This document shows, in pieces, positions 15,654 through 26,779 of a DNA stretch of 64,000 nt (position 1 is its first letter; each line of letters begins with the position of its first letter). Location: positions 372,001 to 436,000 of the forward strand of contig OZ244721.1 in assembly GCA_965219235.1 (NCBI GenBank), in the 5' to 3' direction. A model generated the notes under the pieces. That model was not told the origin of the DNA, did no database searches, and saw nothing but the letters and a program-made list of their open reading frames with translations. Both the position numbers and the translations under genes were made by a program. The DNA is from CBDHCC01 sp965219235 (lineage in GTDB: Bacteria; Pseudomonadota; Alphaproteobacteria; Sphingomonadales; Sphingomonadaceae).

Positions 15654-16592
15654 ATGGCTGAGGCGCACTCCGGCAAGGTCCTGTGGATCGCGCTCGCCGC
15701 GAATGTGGGCGTCGCCATCGCCAAGTTCGTCGCCGCTGGCATCACCGGCTCGTCCGCGATGCTGACGGAGGGCGTCCACAGCCTGGTCGACTCCGTCAAT
15801 CAGCTCCTGCTGCTCTATGGGGAGAAGCGGGCGCGCAAGCCGCCGGACGCGCGCCATCCGGTCGGCTATGGCCGCGAGCTGTACTTCTGGAGCTTCGTGG
15901 TCGCCATCCTGGTCTTCGCGCTCGGCGCGGGAGTCTCGGTCTACGAAGGCGTCATCCACATTCTGGAGCCGGTGGAGGCGGTCTCGCCGCTTGTCGCCTA
16001 CATTGTACTTGCGGTGGCCTTCGCGCTGGAGGGCTGGTCGCTGTGGGCCGCCTACACCCCCTTCAACCGCAGCCGGGGACAGCTCGGCTGGTGGACCGCG
16101 CTCCGCCGGACGAAGGACGCGTCCACCATCGTCGTGCTGCTTGAGAACGGCGCGGCGCTGGCGGGGATCGCGGTGGCGGCCGTCGGGCTCGGCCTGTCGC
16201 TCGTCACCGGCGATCCGGTCTATGACGGGGTGGCCTCGGTCCTGATCGGCCTGATCCTGGCGGCGGTCGCCGCCTTCCTGGCGCGCGAAGCGAAGGGGCT
16301 GCTGATCGGCGAAGCGGCCTTTCCGGAGACGGTGGCCGCCATCCGCTCGGCCATCGCGGCGCGGAGCGAGGTGTGCGGCATCGGCACCATCGTGACCGTC
16401 CAGCTCGCCCCTGACATCGTGTTCGCCGCCGCCGACGTGGACTTCGCCGACGACGTGAGCGCGGGCGACATCGAGCGGCTGATCGCCGAGGTGGAGAGCG
16501 AGCTGAGGGAGGCCGAACCGGATGTGCAGAGTCTCTATATCAAGCCGAAGGCGGGTGGTCCGTCGCTTGACCGTCCGGCGGCGGTCCGGTAG
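15654..16592 (+). CDS. cation diffusion facilitator family metal transporter
   Basis: The 312-residue membrane protein has six predicted helices. Helix 2 carries His42 and Asp46 (EGVHSLVDSVNQ), the A-site ligands, and another conserved group lies near residues 160-190. The C-terminal cytoplasmic metal-sensing domain begins near residue 215. CDF proteins export Zn, Fe, Mn or Co by proton antiport; the His-x3-Asp pattern fits zinc or iron/manganese types, but specificity is not certain. It lies just upstream of the ribosomal cluster and may share a transcript with the DUF3140 gene. Confidence 0.9.
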   Translation: MAEAHSGKVLWIALAANVGVAIAKFVAAGITGSSAMLTEGVHSLVDSVNQLLLLYGEKRARKPPDARHPVGYGRELYFWSFVVAILVFALGAGVSVYEGVIHILEPVEAVSPLVAYIVLAVAFALEGWSLWAAYTPFNRSRGQLGWWTALRRTKDASTIVVLLENGAALAGIAVAAVGLGLSLVTGDPVYDGVASVLIGLILAAVAAFLAREAKGLLIGEAAFPETVAAIRSAIAARSEVCGIGTIVTVQLAPDIVFAAADVDFADDVSAGDIERLIAEVESELREAEPDVQSLYIKPKAGGPSLDRPAAVR

Positions 16593-16609
16593 GTGGCAAC
16601 GTGTGTTTC

Positions 16610-16687
16610 CCGGCCCGACAGGCCGGATTGCGCGCTGAACATTGCTTCCGGCGTGGCTTCGGCCCCGCGGCCTCGGCCGTCGGGGCC
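16610..16687 (+). promoter_or_regulatory. rpsL leader with two GC hairpins
   Basis: The 145-base gap before rpsL contains a 6-bp hairpin (CCGGCC, loop CGACA, GGCCGG; 16610-16626). A larger one follows (GGCCCCG ... CGGGGCC; 16661-16687, with an inner GGC/GCC step), then TTGTGCTTT. These could end the upstream CDF transcript or act in leader control of the str operon. No clear promoter consensus is visible. Confidence 0.45.
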
Positions 16688-16737
16688 TTGTGCTTTGGGC
16701 GGACGGCAAAGTAACCGACTAGGAAGGTGAAGGCTTC

Positions 16738-17109
16738 ATGCCCACGATCAACCAGCTGGTCCGCAAGGGCCGCGACCCGCAGAAGGCCAAGTCCAAGGTC
16801 CCTGCGATGGAGGCGAACCCGCAGAAGCGGGGCGTCTGCACCCGCGTCTACACGACGACGCCCAAAAAGCCGAACTCGGCGTTGCGCAAGGTGGCCAAGG
16901 TGCGGCTCACCAACCAGCGCGAGGTCATCACCTACATCCCGGGCGAGGGCCACAACCTGCAGGAGCACTCGGTCGTGCTGATCCGCGGCGGGCGCGTGCG
17001 CGACCTGCCCGGCGTGCGCTATCACGTGCTGCGCGGCGTGCTCGACACGCAGGGCGTCAAGGACCGCAAGCAGTCGCGGTCCAAGTACGGCGCCAAGCGG
17101 CCGAAATAA
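16738..17109 (+). CDS. rpsL: 30S ribosomal protein S12
   Basis: The 123-residue protein is a full-length S12 at the decoding centre of the 30S subunit. The loop TPKKPNSALRK keeps the wild-type lysine at residue 43. The second loop reads GGRVRDLPGVRYH, giving arginine at residue 88 (codon 16999-17001), where E. coli and most bacteria have lysine. Substitution of that lysine by arginine is a classical streptomycin-resistance change, so this gene may make the organism intrinsically resistant. It is the first gene of the ribosomal cluster and is preceded by an AGGAAGG site. Confidence 0.99.
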   Translation: MPTINQLVRKGRDPQKAKSKVPAMEANPQKRGVCTRVYTTTPKKPNSALRKVAKVRLTNQREVITYIPGEGHNLQEHSVVLIRGGRVRDLPGVRYHVLRGVLDTQGVKDRKQSRSKYGAKRPK

Positions 17110-17116
17110 TCGAGCC

Positions 17117-17216
17117 CTTCCCGTCGTCCCGGGCTCGACCCGGGACCCAGCTTTCTTCTTCCCAGTTTGATGCAAGAGAAGCTGGACCCCGGATCAAGTC
17201 CGGGGTGACGATCCGA
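17117..17216. repeat. dispersed inverted-repeat pair, family D, inside the str operon
   Basis: The left unit reads GTCGTCCCGGGCTCGACCCG followed by GGACCCAGCTT. The right unit is AAGCTGGACCCCGGATCAAG followed by TCCGGGGTGACGATC, approximately its reverse complement. The pair occupies almost the whole 124-base rpsL-rpsG gap, so it must be transcribed within the str operon and could fold into a long hairpin. Confidence 0.85.
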
Positions 17217-17233
17217 GATTTGGAGACACACAC

Positions 17234-17704
17234 ATGTCACGTCGTCGTCGTCCCGAGAAGCGGGAAATCCTGCCGGACCCCAAGTTCGGTGACCAGATCC
17301 TGTCGAAGTTCATGAACGTCATCATGCTCGACGGAAAGAAGTCGAACGCCGAGTCGATCGTCTATGGCGCGCTCGACCAGGTCGAGGCGCGCGCGAAGAC
17401 GGAGCCGCTGGCGCTGTTCCACGACGCGCTCAACAACGTGAAGCCCGGCGTGGAGGTGCGCTCGCGCCGCGTCGGCGGCGCCACCTATCAGGTGCCGGTC
17501 GAGGTGCGGCCGGAGCGTGCGCAGGCGCTGGCGATCCGCTGGCTGATCGCGGCCGCGCGCAACCGGGCGGAGAAGACGATGTCGGCGCGGCTGTCGGCGG
17601 AGCTGATGGACGCGGCCAACAACCGCGGCAATGCGGTCAAGAAGCGCGAGGACGCGCACCGCATGGCCGAGGCCAACCGCGCCTTCTCCCACTACCGCTG
17701 GTGA
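17234..17704 (+). CDS. rpsG: 30S ribosomal protein S7
   Basis: The 156-residue protein is a full-length S7, the primary binder of the 3' major domain of 16S rRNA. It has the typical opening SRRRRPEKREILPDPKFGD, the RSRRVGGATYQVPVEV hairpin and the VKKREDAHRMAEANRAFSHYRW end. In E. coli S7 also represses its own operon by binding the rpsL-rpsG spacer. Here that spacer is filled by a repeat pair, so such control would have to differ. Confidence 0.99.
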   Translation: MSRRRRPEKREILPDPKFGDQILSKFMNVIMLDGKKSNAESIVYGALDQVEARAKTEPLALFHDALNNVKPGVEVRSRRVGGATYQVPVEVRPERAQALAIRWLIAAARNRAEKTMSARLSAELMDAANNRGNAVKKREDAHRMAEANRAFSHYRW

Positions 17705-17709
17705 CCTGC

Positions 17710-17735
17710 CCGGGGCTGGCGAAGGCCGGCCCCGG
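17710..17735 (+). promoter_or_regulatory. hairpin between rpsG and fusA
   Basis: A 7-bp stem (CCGGGGC with GCCCCGG) continues, after one mismatch, into a 3-bp inner stem with a GAAG loop. It begins six bases past the rpsG stop and has no U-run, so it looks like a processing or attenuation structure rather than a terminator. Confidence 0.5.
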
Positions 17736-17814
17736 CCCCTATATGCGCGACCGATCGCGGGTCGCCCCACATGGCTGACACGCTCGGCCCCATTTGACCC
17801 GAAGGACGACCTCC

Positions 17815-19887
<2,073 letters not shown>

Positions 19888-19965
19888 ACGCCGGAACACA
19901 AACTGGCCGACGGGGCGGGCACGCGCTCCCCCGACCGGCGAACACATGAACAGAAGGTAGGAACA

Positions 19966-21156
<1,191 letters not shown>

Positions 21157-21170
21157 TAGGCCATATCCGC

Positions 21171-21214
21171 ATCGCCCGACTCCCCGGGCTGTCAAGAACG
21201 GGGAGTCGGGCGAT
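21171..21214 (+). terminator. 15-bp hairpin after tuf
   Basis: A perfect 15-bp stem (ATCGCCCGACTCCCC with its complement) closes a 14-base loop, 15 bases past the tuf stop. The following sequence (gtttgtcgttcgggctttt) is only modestly T-rich. It is probably a partial terminator or an RNA-processing site between the str and S10 blocks. Confidence 0.6.
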
Positions 21215-21267
21215 GTTTGTCGTTCGGGCTTTTCGCCCCGCTCTTTCGCATCGCAACGGGTTAGACC

Positions 21268-21579
21268 ATGGAAACGCAGAACATCCGCATCCGCCTGAAG
21301 GCGTTCGATTTTCGAGTGCTCGATCAGGCGACGCGCGACATCGCCGACACGGCGACGCGCACGGGCGCGCTGATCCGCGGTCCCATCCCATTGCCGACGC
21401 GCATCGAGAAGTTCACGGTGAACCGCGGACCGCACATCGACAAGAAGTCGCGCGAGCAGTTCGAGGTCCGCACGCACAAGCGCCTGCTCGACATCGTGCA
21501 GCCGACCGCCAACACGGTCGATGCGTTGATGAAGCTGGACCTGGCCGCCGGCGTGAGCGTCGAGATCAAGCTCGCTTAG
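21268..21579 (+). CDS. rpsJ: 30S ribosomal protein S10
   Basis: The 103-residue protein is full-length S10, with the opening IRIRLKAFDFRVLDQATRDI and the GPIPLPTRIEKFTVNRGPHI loop. S10 assembles the 30S head and also acts as NusE in antitermination. It heads the S10 block but is separated from rplC by an unusually long 275-base gap that contains two hairpins. Confidence 0.99.
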   Translation: METQNIRIRLKAFDFRVLDQATRDIADTATRTGALIRGPIPLPTRIEKFTVNRGPHIDKKSREQFEVRTHKRLLDIVQPTANTVDALMKLDLAAGVSVEIKLA

Positions 21580-21596
21580 GCGAGTTTGCGTTCACT

Positions 21597-21612
21597 CCCC
21601 GCGGAAGCGGGG
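21597..21612. repeat. half-copy of a family-B-like repeat after rpsJ
   Basis: CCCCGC, loop GGAA, GCGGGG followed by ATGG resembles one arm of the family-B repeat seen at 6185-6262. It stands alone, so it may be a remnant or a simple hairpin. The rest of the 21580-21854 gap contains no gene that I can recognise. Confidence 0.45.
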
Positions 21613-21802
21613 ATGGCCTGAGGCCCGACGGTCGCTCCAACCAAGGGGTGGCCAAGACGAAGCGGCTCCGCTAGGGGCTCTTCAGGGATACCGCCGGACC
21701 TCTCCTTCGGGAGCATTCGTCCGGGCAGCGTCCCCCGTTCACCGGGCCACGTGCCCGGATGCAGCCCGAGCGGGGCGATGACAGACATAGGGGTTGCGGC
21801 AC

Positions 21803-21829
21803 GCCCGTCGGGAACGGTTCCCGACGGGC
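21803..21829 (+). promoter_or_regulatory. 13-bp perfect hairpin before rplC
   Basis: GCCCGTCGGGAAC and GTTCCCGACGGGC form a 27-base perfect palindrome with a single central base, ending 25 bases before the rplC start. It could be an attenuator or a protein-binding leader for the S10 block; E. coli uses an L4-binding leader, though upstream of rpsJ. Confidence 0.55.
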
Positions 21830-21854
21830 CTCTGCGTGTTTCGGGAGCTTGTCC

Positions 21855-22577
21855 ATGCGGACCGGCGTGATTGCAAAGAAGATGGGGATGACCCGTCTGT
21901 TCGAGGACGACGGACGCCATGTGCCGGTCACCGTGCTGAGCCTGGAGGGCTGTCAGGTCGTGTCGGTGAAGACCGACGACGCCGACGGCTATGTCGCGGT
22001 GCAGCTCGGCGCGGGCGAGGCCAAGGCGAAGAACGTCGCCAAGCCGCAGCGCGGCCACCACGGCCGGAACGAGGTCGGGCTGAAGGCCAAGGTCGCGGAG
22101 TTCCGCGTGGCCGACGACGCCGTGCTGGACGCGGGCACCGAGCTGTCGGCCGACCACTTCGTCGCCGGCCAGATGGTCGATGTGCAGGGCGTGACGCAGG
22201 GCAAGGGCTTCGCCGGCGCGATGAAGCGCTGGAACTTCGGCGGCATGCGCGCGACCCACGGTGTCTCCGTGTCGCACCGCGCGCACGGCTCGACGGGTCA
22301 GCGCCAGGATCCCGGCAAGGTCTTCAAGAACAAGAAGATGGCCGGCCACATGGGCGCGCGCAATCGCACCCAGCAGAATCTCGAGGTCGTGCGCACCGAC
22401 GCGGATCGTGGCCTGATCTTCATCAAGGGCTCGGTGCCCGGATCGAAGGGCGGCTGGGTCCGCGTGACCGACGCGGTCAAGCTGAAGCCGCACGCCGATC
22501 GACCTTATCCCACGGCGCAGACGGCGGAGCCCCAGGTTCAGTCCGTGCCCGCCGACGCCGAACTCCAGGAGGCTTGA
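21855..22577 (+). CDS. rplC: 50S ribosomal protein L3
   Basis: The 240-residue protein opens with MRTGVIAKKMGMTRLFEDDG and contains the central loop around KRWNFGGMRATHGVSVSHRAHGSTGQRQDPG that reaches the peptidyl transferase centre. The C-terminus is extended by about 25 residues rich in Pro, Gln and Ala compared with E. coli L3. The ATG at 21855 matches the conserved N-terminus; the frame is open further upstream without homology. rplD follows five bases after the stop. Confidence 0.98.
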   Translation: MRTGVIAKKMGMTRLFEDDGRHVPVTVLSLEGCQVVSVKTDDADGYVAVQLGAGEAKAKNVAKPQRGHHGRNEVGLKAKVAEFRVADDAVLDAGTELSADHFVAGQMVDVQGVTQGKGFAGAMKRWNFGGMRATHGVSVSHRAHGSTGQRQDPGKVFKNKKMAGHMGARNRTQQNLEVVRTDADRGLIFIKGSVPGSKGGWVRVTDAVKLKPHADRPYPTAQTAEPQVQSVPADAELQEA

Positions 22578-22582
22578 GAATC

Positions 22583-23209
22583 ATGAAGTTGCAAGTCTCC
22601 ACGCTCGGCAGCGACACCGCCGCCGGCGAGATCGAGTTGAACGACGAGGTGTTCGGCCTGGAGCCGCGCGCCGACATCCTGCATCGCGTCGTCGTCTGGC
22701 AGCTGCACAACCGCCGCGCCCCGGCGCGCGCGGCCCGCGAGCGGTCCGACGTGGCGCGCACGGGCAAGAAGTTCGGCAAGCAGAAGGGTGGCGGCACGGC
22801 GCGTCACGGCGACCGCGCGGCTCCGATCTTCATCGGCGGCGGCAAGGCGCACGGGCCGCGCGCCCGCGTCTTCGAGAGCTCGCTCAACAAGAAGATCCGC
22901 GCGCTCGGCCTCAAGATGGCGCTCTCGGCCAAGGCCAAGGAGGGCAAGCTGGTGGTGATGGACTCGATCGCGGTCGAGGACGGCAGGACCAGGACGCTGG
23001 TGCCGCACTTCGCCGCCATGAACACGAAGTCGGCGCTGGTGATCGACGGGTCGCAGGTCGAGCAGACCTTCGCGCGCGCCGCCGCCAACGTGCCGCACCT
23101 CGACATCCTGCCGGCGCAGGGCGCCAATGTGTACGACATCCTGCGCGCGGAGACGCTGGTGCTCACCCGCGCGGGCGTGGAAAAGCTGGAGGCGCGCTTC
23201 AATGGCTAA
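22583..23209 (+). CDS. rplD: 50S ribosomal protein L4
   Basis: The 208-residue protein has the L4 extended loop with TGKKFGKQKGGGTARHGDR, which lines the peptide exit tunnel, and a globular half with LVVMDSIAVEDGRT. In enterobacteria L4 also represses the S10 operon; no test of that is possible here. The stop overlaps the rplW ATG by eight bases (ATGGCTAA). Confidence 0.99.
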   Translation: MKLQVSTLGSDTAAGEIELNDEVFGLEPRADILHRVVVWQLHNRRAPARAARERSDVARTGKKFGKQKGGGTARHGDRAAPIFIGGGKAHGPRARVFESSLNKKIRALGLKMALSAKAKEGKLVVMDSIAVEDGRTRTLVPHFAAMNTKSALVIDGSQVEQTFARAAANVPHLDILPAQGANVYDILRAETLVLTRAGVEKLEARFNG

Positions 23210-23516
23210 GGCGAAGAAGGCGGAGATCGACAGCCGTCACTACGACGTGCTGGTCGCGCCGCACATCACCGAAAAGGCGACGCTGCTCTCCGAGCACGAC
23301 GCGGTCGTGTTCAAGGTGCGCTCCGAGGCGACCAAGCCCGCCATCAAGGCGGCGGTCGAGGCGCTGTTCGACGTGCAGGTGCTGAACGTCAACACGCTCA
23401 ATCAGAAGGGCAAGACCAAGAAGTGGAAGGGGCGCCCCTACACGCGCTCGACCATCAAGAAGGCGATCGTCCGGCTGGCCCAAGGCCAGTCGATCGACGT
23501 GACGAGCGGGATCTGA
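23202..23516 (+). CDS. rplW: 50S ribosomal protein L23
   Basis: The 104-residue protein has the L23 signature (LVAPHITEKATLLSEHDAVVFKV) and the loop with NQKGKTKKWKGRPYTR. L23 sits at the tunnel exit and is the docking site for trigger factor and SRP. I start it at the ATG overlapping the rplD stop; the open frame further upstream is a shadow of rplD. Confidence 0.98.
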   Translation: MAKAKKAEIDSRHYDVLVAPHITEKATLLSEHDAVVFKVRSEATKPAIKAAVEALFDVQVLNVNTLNQKGKTKKWKGRPYTRSTIKKAIVRLAQGQSIDVTSGI

Positions 23517-23520
23517 CGCG

Positions 23521-24357
23521 ATGGCACTGAAGCAACACAATCCGACCTCGCCGGCCCGTCGCGGCCTGGTGCTCGTCGACAAGTCGCAGCTGCACAAGGG
23601 CAAGCCCATCAAGGCGTTGACCAAGGGGCTGACCAAGTCGGGCGGGCGCAACAACAAGGGCCATGTGACCTCGCGCGGCATCGGCGGCGGTCACAAGCAG
23701 AAGTACCGCATCGTCGACTTCAAGCGGCGCAAGTGGGACATGGACGCGACCGTCGAGCGGCTGGAGTATGATCCCAACCGCACGGCCTTCATCGCGCTGG
23801 TCCGCTATGCCGACGACACGCAGTCCTACATCATCGCGCCCCAGCGGCTCGCCGTGGGCGACACGATCACGGCGGGCAAGCGGGTGGACGTGAAGCCGGG
23901 CAACGCGATGGAGCTCGCCTCCATGCCGGTCGGCACCATCGTCCACAATCTGGAGATGAAGCCCGGCAAGGGCGCGCAGATCGCGCGGTCCGCCGGCACC
24001 TATGCCCAGATGGTCGGGCGCGACCGCGACATGGTGATCGTCCGCCTGAACTCCGGCGAGCAGCGCTATCTGCGCGGCGACTGCATGGGCACGGTCGGCG
24101 CGGTGTCGAACCCCGACAACGCCAACCAGACGCTCGCCAAGGCGGGGCGCACGCGCTGGATGGGCAGGCGCCCGCTGACGCGCGGCGTCGCCAAGAACCC
24201 GGTCGACCACCCGCACGGCGGCGGCGAGGGCCGCACCTCGGGCGGTCGCCATCCGGTGACGCCGTGGGGCAAGCCGACCAAGGGCGCGCGCACGCGGTCG
24301 AACAAGTCGACCGACAAGTACATCATCCGTTCGCGCCACGCGAAGAAGAAGAGGTAA
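23521..24357 (+). CDS. rplB: 50S ribosomal protein L2
   Basis: The 278-residue protein carries the KSGGRNNKGHVTSRGIGGGH motif and the C-terminal HPHGGGEGRTSGGRHPVTPW stretch, which includes the conserved His needed for peptidyl transferase assembly. It starts four bases after rplW ends. Length and all conserved regions are normal. Confidence 0.99.
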   Translation: MALKQHNPTSPARRGLVLVDKSQLHKGKPIKALTKGLTKSGGRNNKGHVTSRGIGGGHKQKYRIVDFKRRKWDMDATVERLEYDPNRTAFIALVRYADDTQSYIIAPQRLAVGDTITAGKRVDVKPGNAMELASMPVGTIVHNLEMKPGKGAQIARSAGTYAQMVGRDRDMVIVRLNSGEQRYLRGDCMGTVGAVSNPDNANQTLAKAGRTRWMGRRPLTRGVAKNPVDHPHGGGEGRTSGGRHPVTPWGKPTKGARTRSNKSTDKYIIRSRHAKKKR

Positions 24358-24360
24358 GCC

Positions 24361-24636
24361 ATGGCCCGGTCCGTCTGGAAGGGTCCGTTCGTGGACCTTC
24401 ATCTGCTCAAGAAGGCCGAGACCGCCCAGGAAGCGGGGAGCCGCACGCCGATCAAGACCTGGTCGCGTCGCTCCACCATCCTGCCGCAGTTCGTGGGTCT
24501 CACCTTCTCCGTCTACAACGGGCGCAAGCACGTGCCCGTGTCCGTCAACGAGGACATGGTCGGCATGAAGCTGGGCGAGTTCGCGCCCACGCGCTTCTTC
24601 CCCGGCCACGCCGCCGACAAGAAGGGCAAGCGCTGA
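24361..24636 (+). CDS. rpsS: 30S ribosomal protein S19
   Basis: The 91-residue protein has typical S19 stretches (ARSVWKGPFVDLHLLKK, IKTWSRRSTILPQFVG, VYNGRKHVPV, KLGEFAPTR). It sits in the 30S head with S13. Its stop shares one base with the rplV start (TGATG). Confidence 0.99.
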   Translation: MARSVWKGPFVDLHLLKKAETAQEAGSRTPIKTWSRRSTILPQFVGLTFSVYNGRKHVPVSVNEDMVGMKLGEFAPTRFFPGHAADKKGKR

Positions 24637-25013
24637 TGGGCAAGCCGTCCGCACCGCGTCGCGTGGGCGACAACGAGGCGCTGGCCGTCGGCGGTCAGAT
24701 CCGTGGCTCCGCGCAGAAGCTGAACCTGGTGGCTCAGCAAATCCGCGGCAAGAAGGCCGAGGATGCGCTCAACCTGCTGCGGTTCTCGCCCAAGGGCATG
24801 GCCGTCGACGTGCGCAAGGTGCTTGCATCCGCCGTCGCCAACGCCGAGAACAACCACAATCTGGATGTCGACGCGTTGGTCGTGGCGGAGGCCAGCGTGG
24901 GCAAGTCGATCACCATGAAGCGCTTCCACACGCGCGGTCGCGGCAAGTCGACCCGCATCCTGAAGCCGTTCAGCAAGCTGCGCATCGTCGTGCGCGAGCA
25001 GGAGGAGGCCTGA
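24636..25013 (+). CDS. rplV: 50S ribosomal protein L22
   Basis: The 125-residue L22 carries the tunnel hairpin near its C-terminus (MKRFHTRGRGKSTRILKPFSKLRIVV). The AQQIRGKKAEDALNLLRFSPKGMA region is conserved. It is coupled to rpsS by a one-base stop-start overlap and followed by rpsC after one base. Confidence 0.99.
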   Translation: MGKPSAPRRVGDNEALAVGGQIRGSAQKLNLVAQQIRGKKAEDALNLLRFSPKGMAVDVRKVLASAVANAENNHNLDVDALVVAEASVGKSITMKRFHTRGRGKSTRILKPFSKLRIVVREQEEA

Positions 25014-25014
25014 C

Positions 25015-25710
25015 ATGGGTCACAAGTCGAACCCGATCGGCCTGCGCCTGCAGATCAACCGCACCTGGGACAGCCGCTGGTATGCGGAGGGCCACGACTA
25101 CGGCCGTCTGCTGCTCGAGGATCTGAAGATCCGCACGCACATCATGGACACGATGCCGCAGGCCGCGATCTCCAAGGTGGTGATCGAGCGCCCGGCGAAG
25201 CTCTGCCGCATCTCCGTCTATGCCGCGCGCCCCGGCGTGATCATCGGCAAGAAGGGCGCCGACATCGACAAGCTCAGGAAGACGCTGGCGGGCATGACCT
25301 CGTCGGACGTCAGCCTGAACATCGTCGAGATCCGCAAGCCCGAAGTCGATGCCCGCCTGGTGGCGCAGTCGATCGCCGATCAGCTGGAGCGCCGCATCGC
25401 CTTCCGCCGCGCCATGAAGCGCGCGGTGCAGTCGGCCATGCGCCTGGGCGCGGAGGGCATCCGCATCAACTGCGGCGGCCGCCTGGGCGGCGCGGAGATC
25501 GCGCGGACCGAGTGGTATCGCGAGGGTCGGGTGCCGCTCCACACGCTGCGCGCCAACGTGGACTATGCCGAAGCCCAGGCGAAGACCGCCTACGGCATCT
25601 GCGGGGTCAAGGCGTGGGTGTTCAAGGGCGAGATCCTGGGTCACGACCCGACCGCGACCGACCGCCTGATGGTGGAGGCGCAGACCTCCGGCGTCCGTCC
25701 GGCCCGCTGA
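25015..25710 (+). CDS. rpsC: 30S ribosomal protein S3
   Basis: The 231-residue protein has the KH domain with GVIIGKKGADIDKLRK and a C-terminal domain with INCGGRLGGAEIARTEWYREGRVPLHTLRA. S3 forms part of the mRNA entry channel helicase. Length is normal for alphaproteobacteria. Confidence 0.99.
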   Translation: MGHKSNPIGLRLQINRTWDSRWYAEGHDYGRLLLEDLKIRTHIMDTMPQAAISKVVIERPAKLCRISVYAARPGVIIGKKGADIDKLRKTLAGMTSSDVSLNIVEIRKPEVDARLVAQSIADQLERRIAFRRAMKRAVQSAMRLGAEGIRINCGGRLGGAEIARTEWYREGRVPLHTLRANVDYAEAQAKTAYGICGVKAWVFKGEILGHDPTATDRLMVEAQTSGVRPAR

Positions 25711-25719
25711 GGAAGTATC

Positions 25720-26142
25720 ATGCTGCAACCGAAGAAAACCAAGTACCGCAAGGCCTTCAAGGGTCGGATCAAGGGCGACGCCAAGGGCGGGACGGACCTG
25801 AATTTCGGCTCCTACGGACTGAAGGCGATGGAGCCGGAGCGCATCACCGCGCGCCAGATCGAGGCGGCGCGCCGGGCGGTGACCCGCCACATCAAGCGCC
25901 AGGGGCGGCTCTGGATCCGCATCTTCCCCGACGTGCCGGTGTCCAAGAAGCCCGCCGAGGTCCGCCAGGGCAAGGGCAAGGGCGCCGTGGAGTACTGGGC
26001 GGCGCGGGTGAAGCCGGGGCGCATCATCTTCGAGCTGGACGGGGTGCCCGGCCCGTTGGCGCGCGTCGCCTTCGAGCGCGCGGCCGCCAAGCTGCCGATC
26101 AAGACCAAGGTGGTCGCCCGTCTGGGCGAGCAGCTGCACTGA
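25720..26142 (+). CDS. rplP: 50S ribosomal protein L16
   Basis: The 140-residue L16 begins MLQPKKTKYRKAFKGR and contains the RQIEAARRAVTRHIKRQG and IRIFPDVPVSKKPAEVRQGKG segments. The latter holds the arginine that is hydroxylated in some bacteria. It binds near the A-site tRNA elbow. Confidence 0.99.
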   Translation: MLQPKKTKYRKAFKGRIKGDAKGGTDLNFGSYGLKAMEPERITARQIEAARRAVTRHIKRQGRLWIRIFPDVPVSKKPAEVRQGKGKGAVEYWAARVKPGRIIFELDGVPGPLARVAFERAAAKLPIKTKVVARLGEQLH

Positions 26143-26144
26143 GG

Positions 26145-26360
26145 ATGGCGGACATGAAGATCACCGACCTCACCCCCAAATCGGACGACGAGCTGTCGAC
26201 GCAGCTGGGCGAGCTGAAGCGCGAGGCGTTCAACCTGCGCTTCCAGGCGGCGACCAACCAGCTGGAGAAGTCCAGCCGCGTGAAGGAGGTCCGTCGGACC
26301 ATCGCGCGCATCAAGACGCTTCAGACGGCCCGCGCCGCTGACGCCAAGAAGGAGGCTTGA
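26145..26360 (+). CDS. rpmC: 50S ribosomal protein L29
   Basis: The 71-residue helical-hairpin protein reads MADMKITDLTPKSDDELSTQ and contains KREAFNLRFQAATNQLEKSSRVKEVRR. It lies near the tunnel exit beside L23. An in-frame ATG at 26154 is an alternative start. It begins two bases after rplP. Confidence 0.97.
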   Translation: MADMKITDLTPKSDDELSTQLGELKREAFNLRFQAATNQLEKSSRVKEVRRTIARIKTLQTARAADAKKEA

Positions 26361-26364
26361 GGCC

Positions 26365-26718
26365 ATGCCCAAGCGCATGCTGACCGGGACCGTGGTGTCC
26401 GACAAGGCCGACAAGACGATCGTGGTGCTGGTGGAGCGCAAGGTGAAGCACCCGCTCTACGGCAAGATCATGCGCCGGTCGAAGAAGTACCACGCCCATG
26501 ACGAGGCCAACGACTATCAGACGGGCGAGACGGTGCGGATCGAGGAGACCGCTCCCATCTCCAAGCTGAAGACGTGGGTGGTGCTCGATCGGCTGAACAC
26601 CCACCTGAAGCCCAAGGGCCAGGGCGACGTGGACGCCGACCTGGCCGTGCCCGAGGCGGTGGCCGAACTGACCGAGGCCGCCGGCGGCACGGGCGAGCCG
26701 ACGCGCGCGGACGCCTGA
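26365..26718 (+). CDS. rpsQ: 30S ribosomal protein S17 with acidic tail
   Basis: The first 85 residues are a normal S17 OB fold (GTVVSDKADKTIVVLVERKVKHPLYGK, YQTGETVRIEETAPISKLKTW). The protein is 117 residues because of a roughly 30-residue Ala/Glu/Thr/Gly tail from about residue 87. That tail is longer than in E. coli (84 residues in all), probably disordered, and of unknown role. Confidence 0.98.
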   Translation: MPKRMLTGTVVSDKADKTIVVLVERKVKHPLYGKIMRRSKKYHAHDEANDYQTGETVRIEETAPISKLKTWVVLDRLNTHLKPKGQGDVDADLAVPEAVAELTEAAGGTGEPTRADA

Positions 26719-26779
26719 ACAGACACAGGAACCGCCGGGCGTCTCGTCCCGGTAGGCCGAACGAAAGGAACACGGATCG

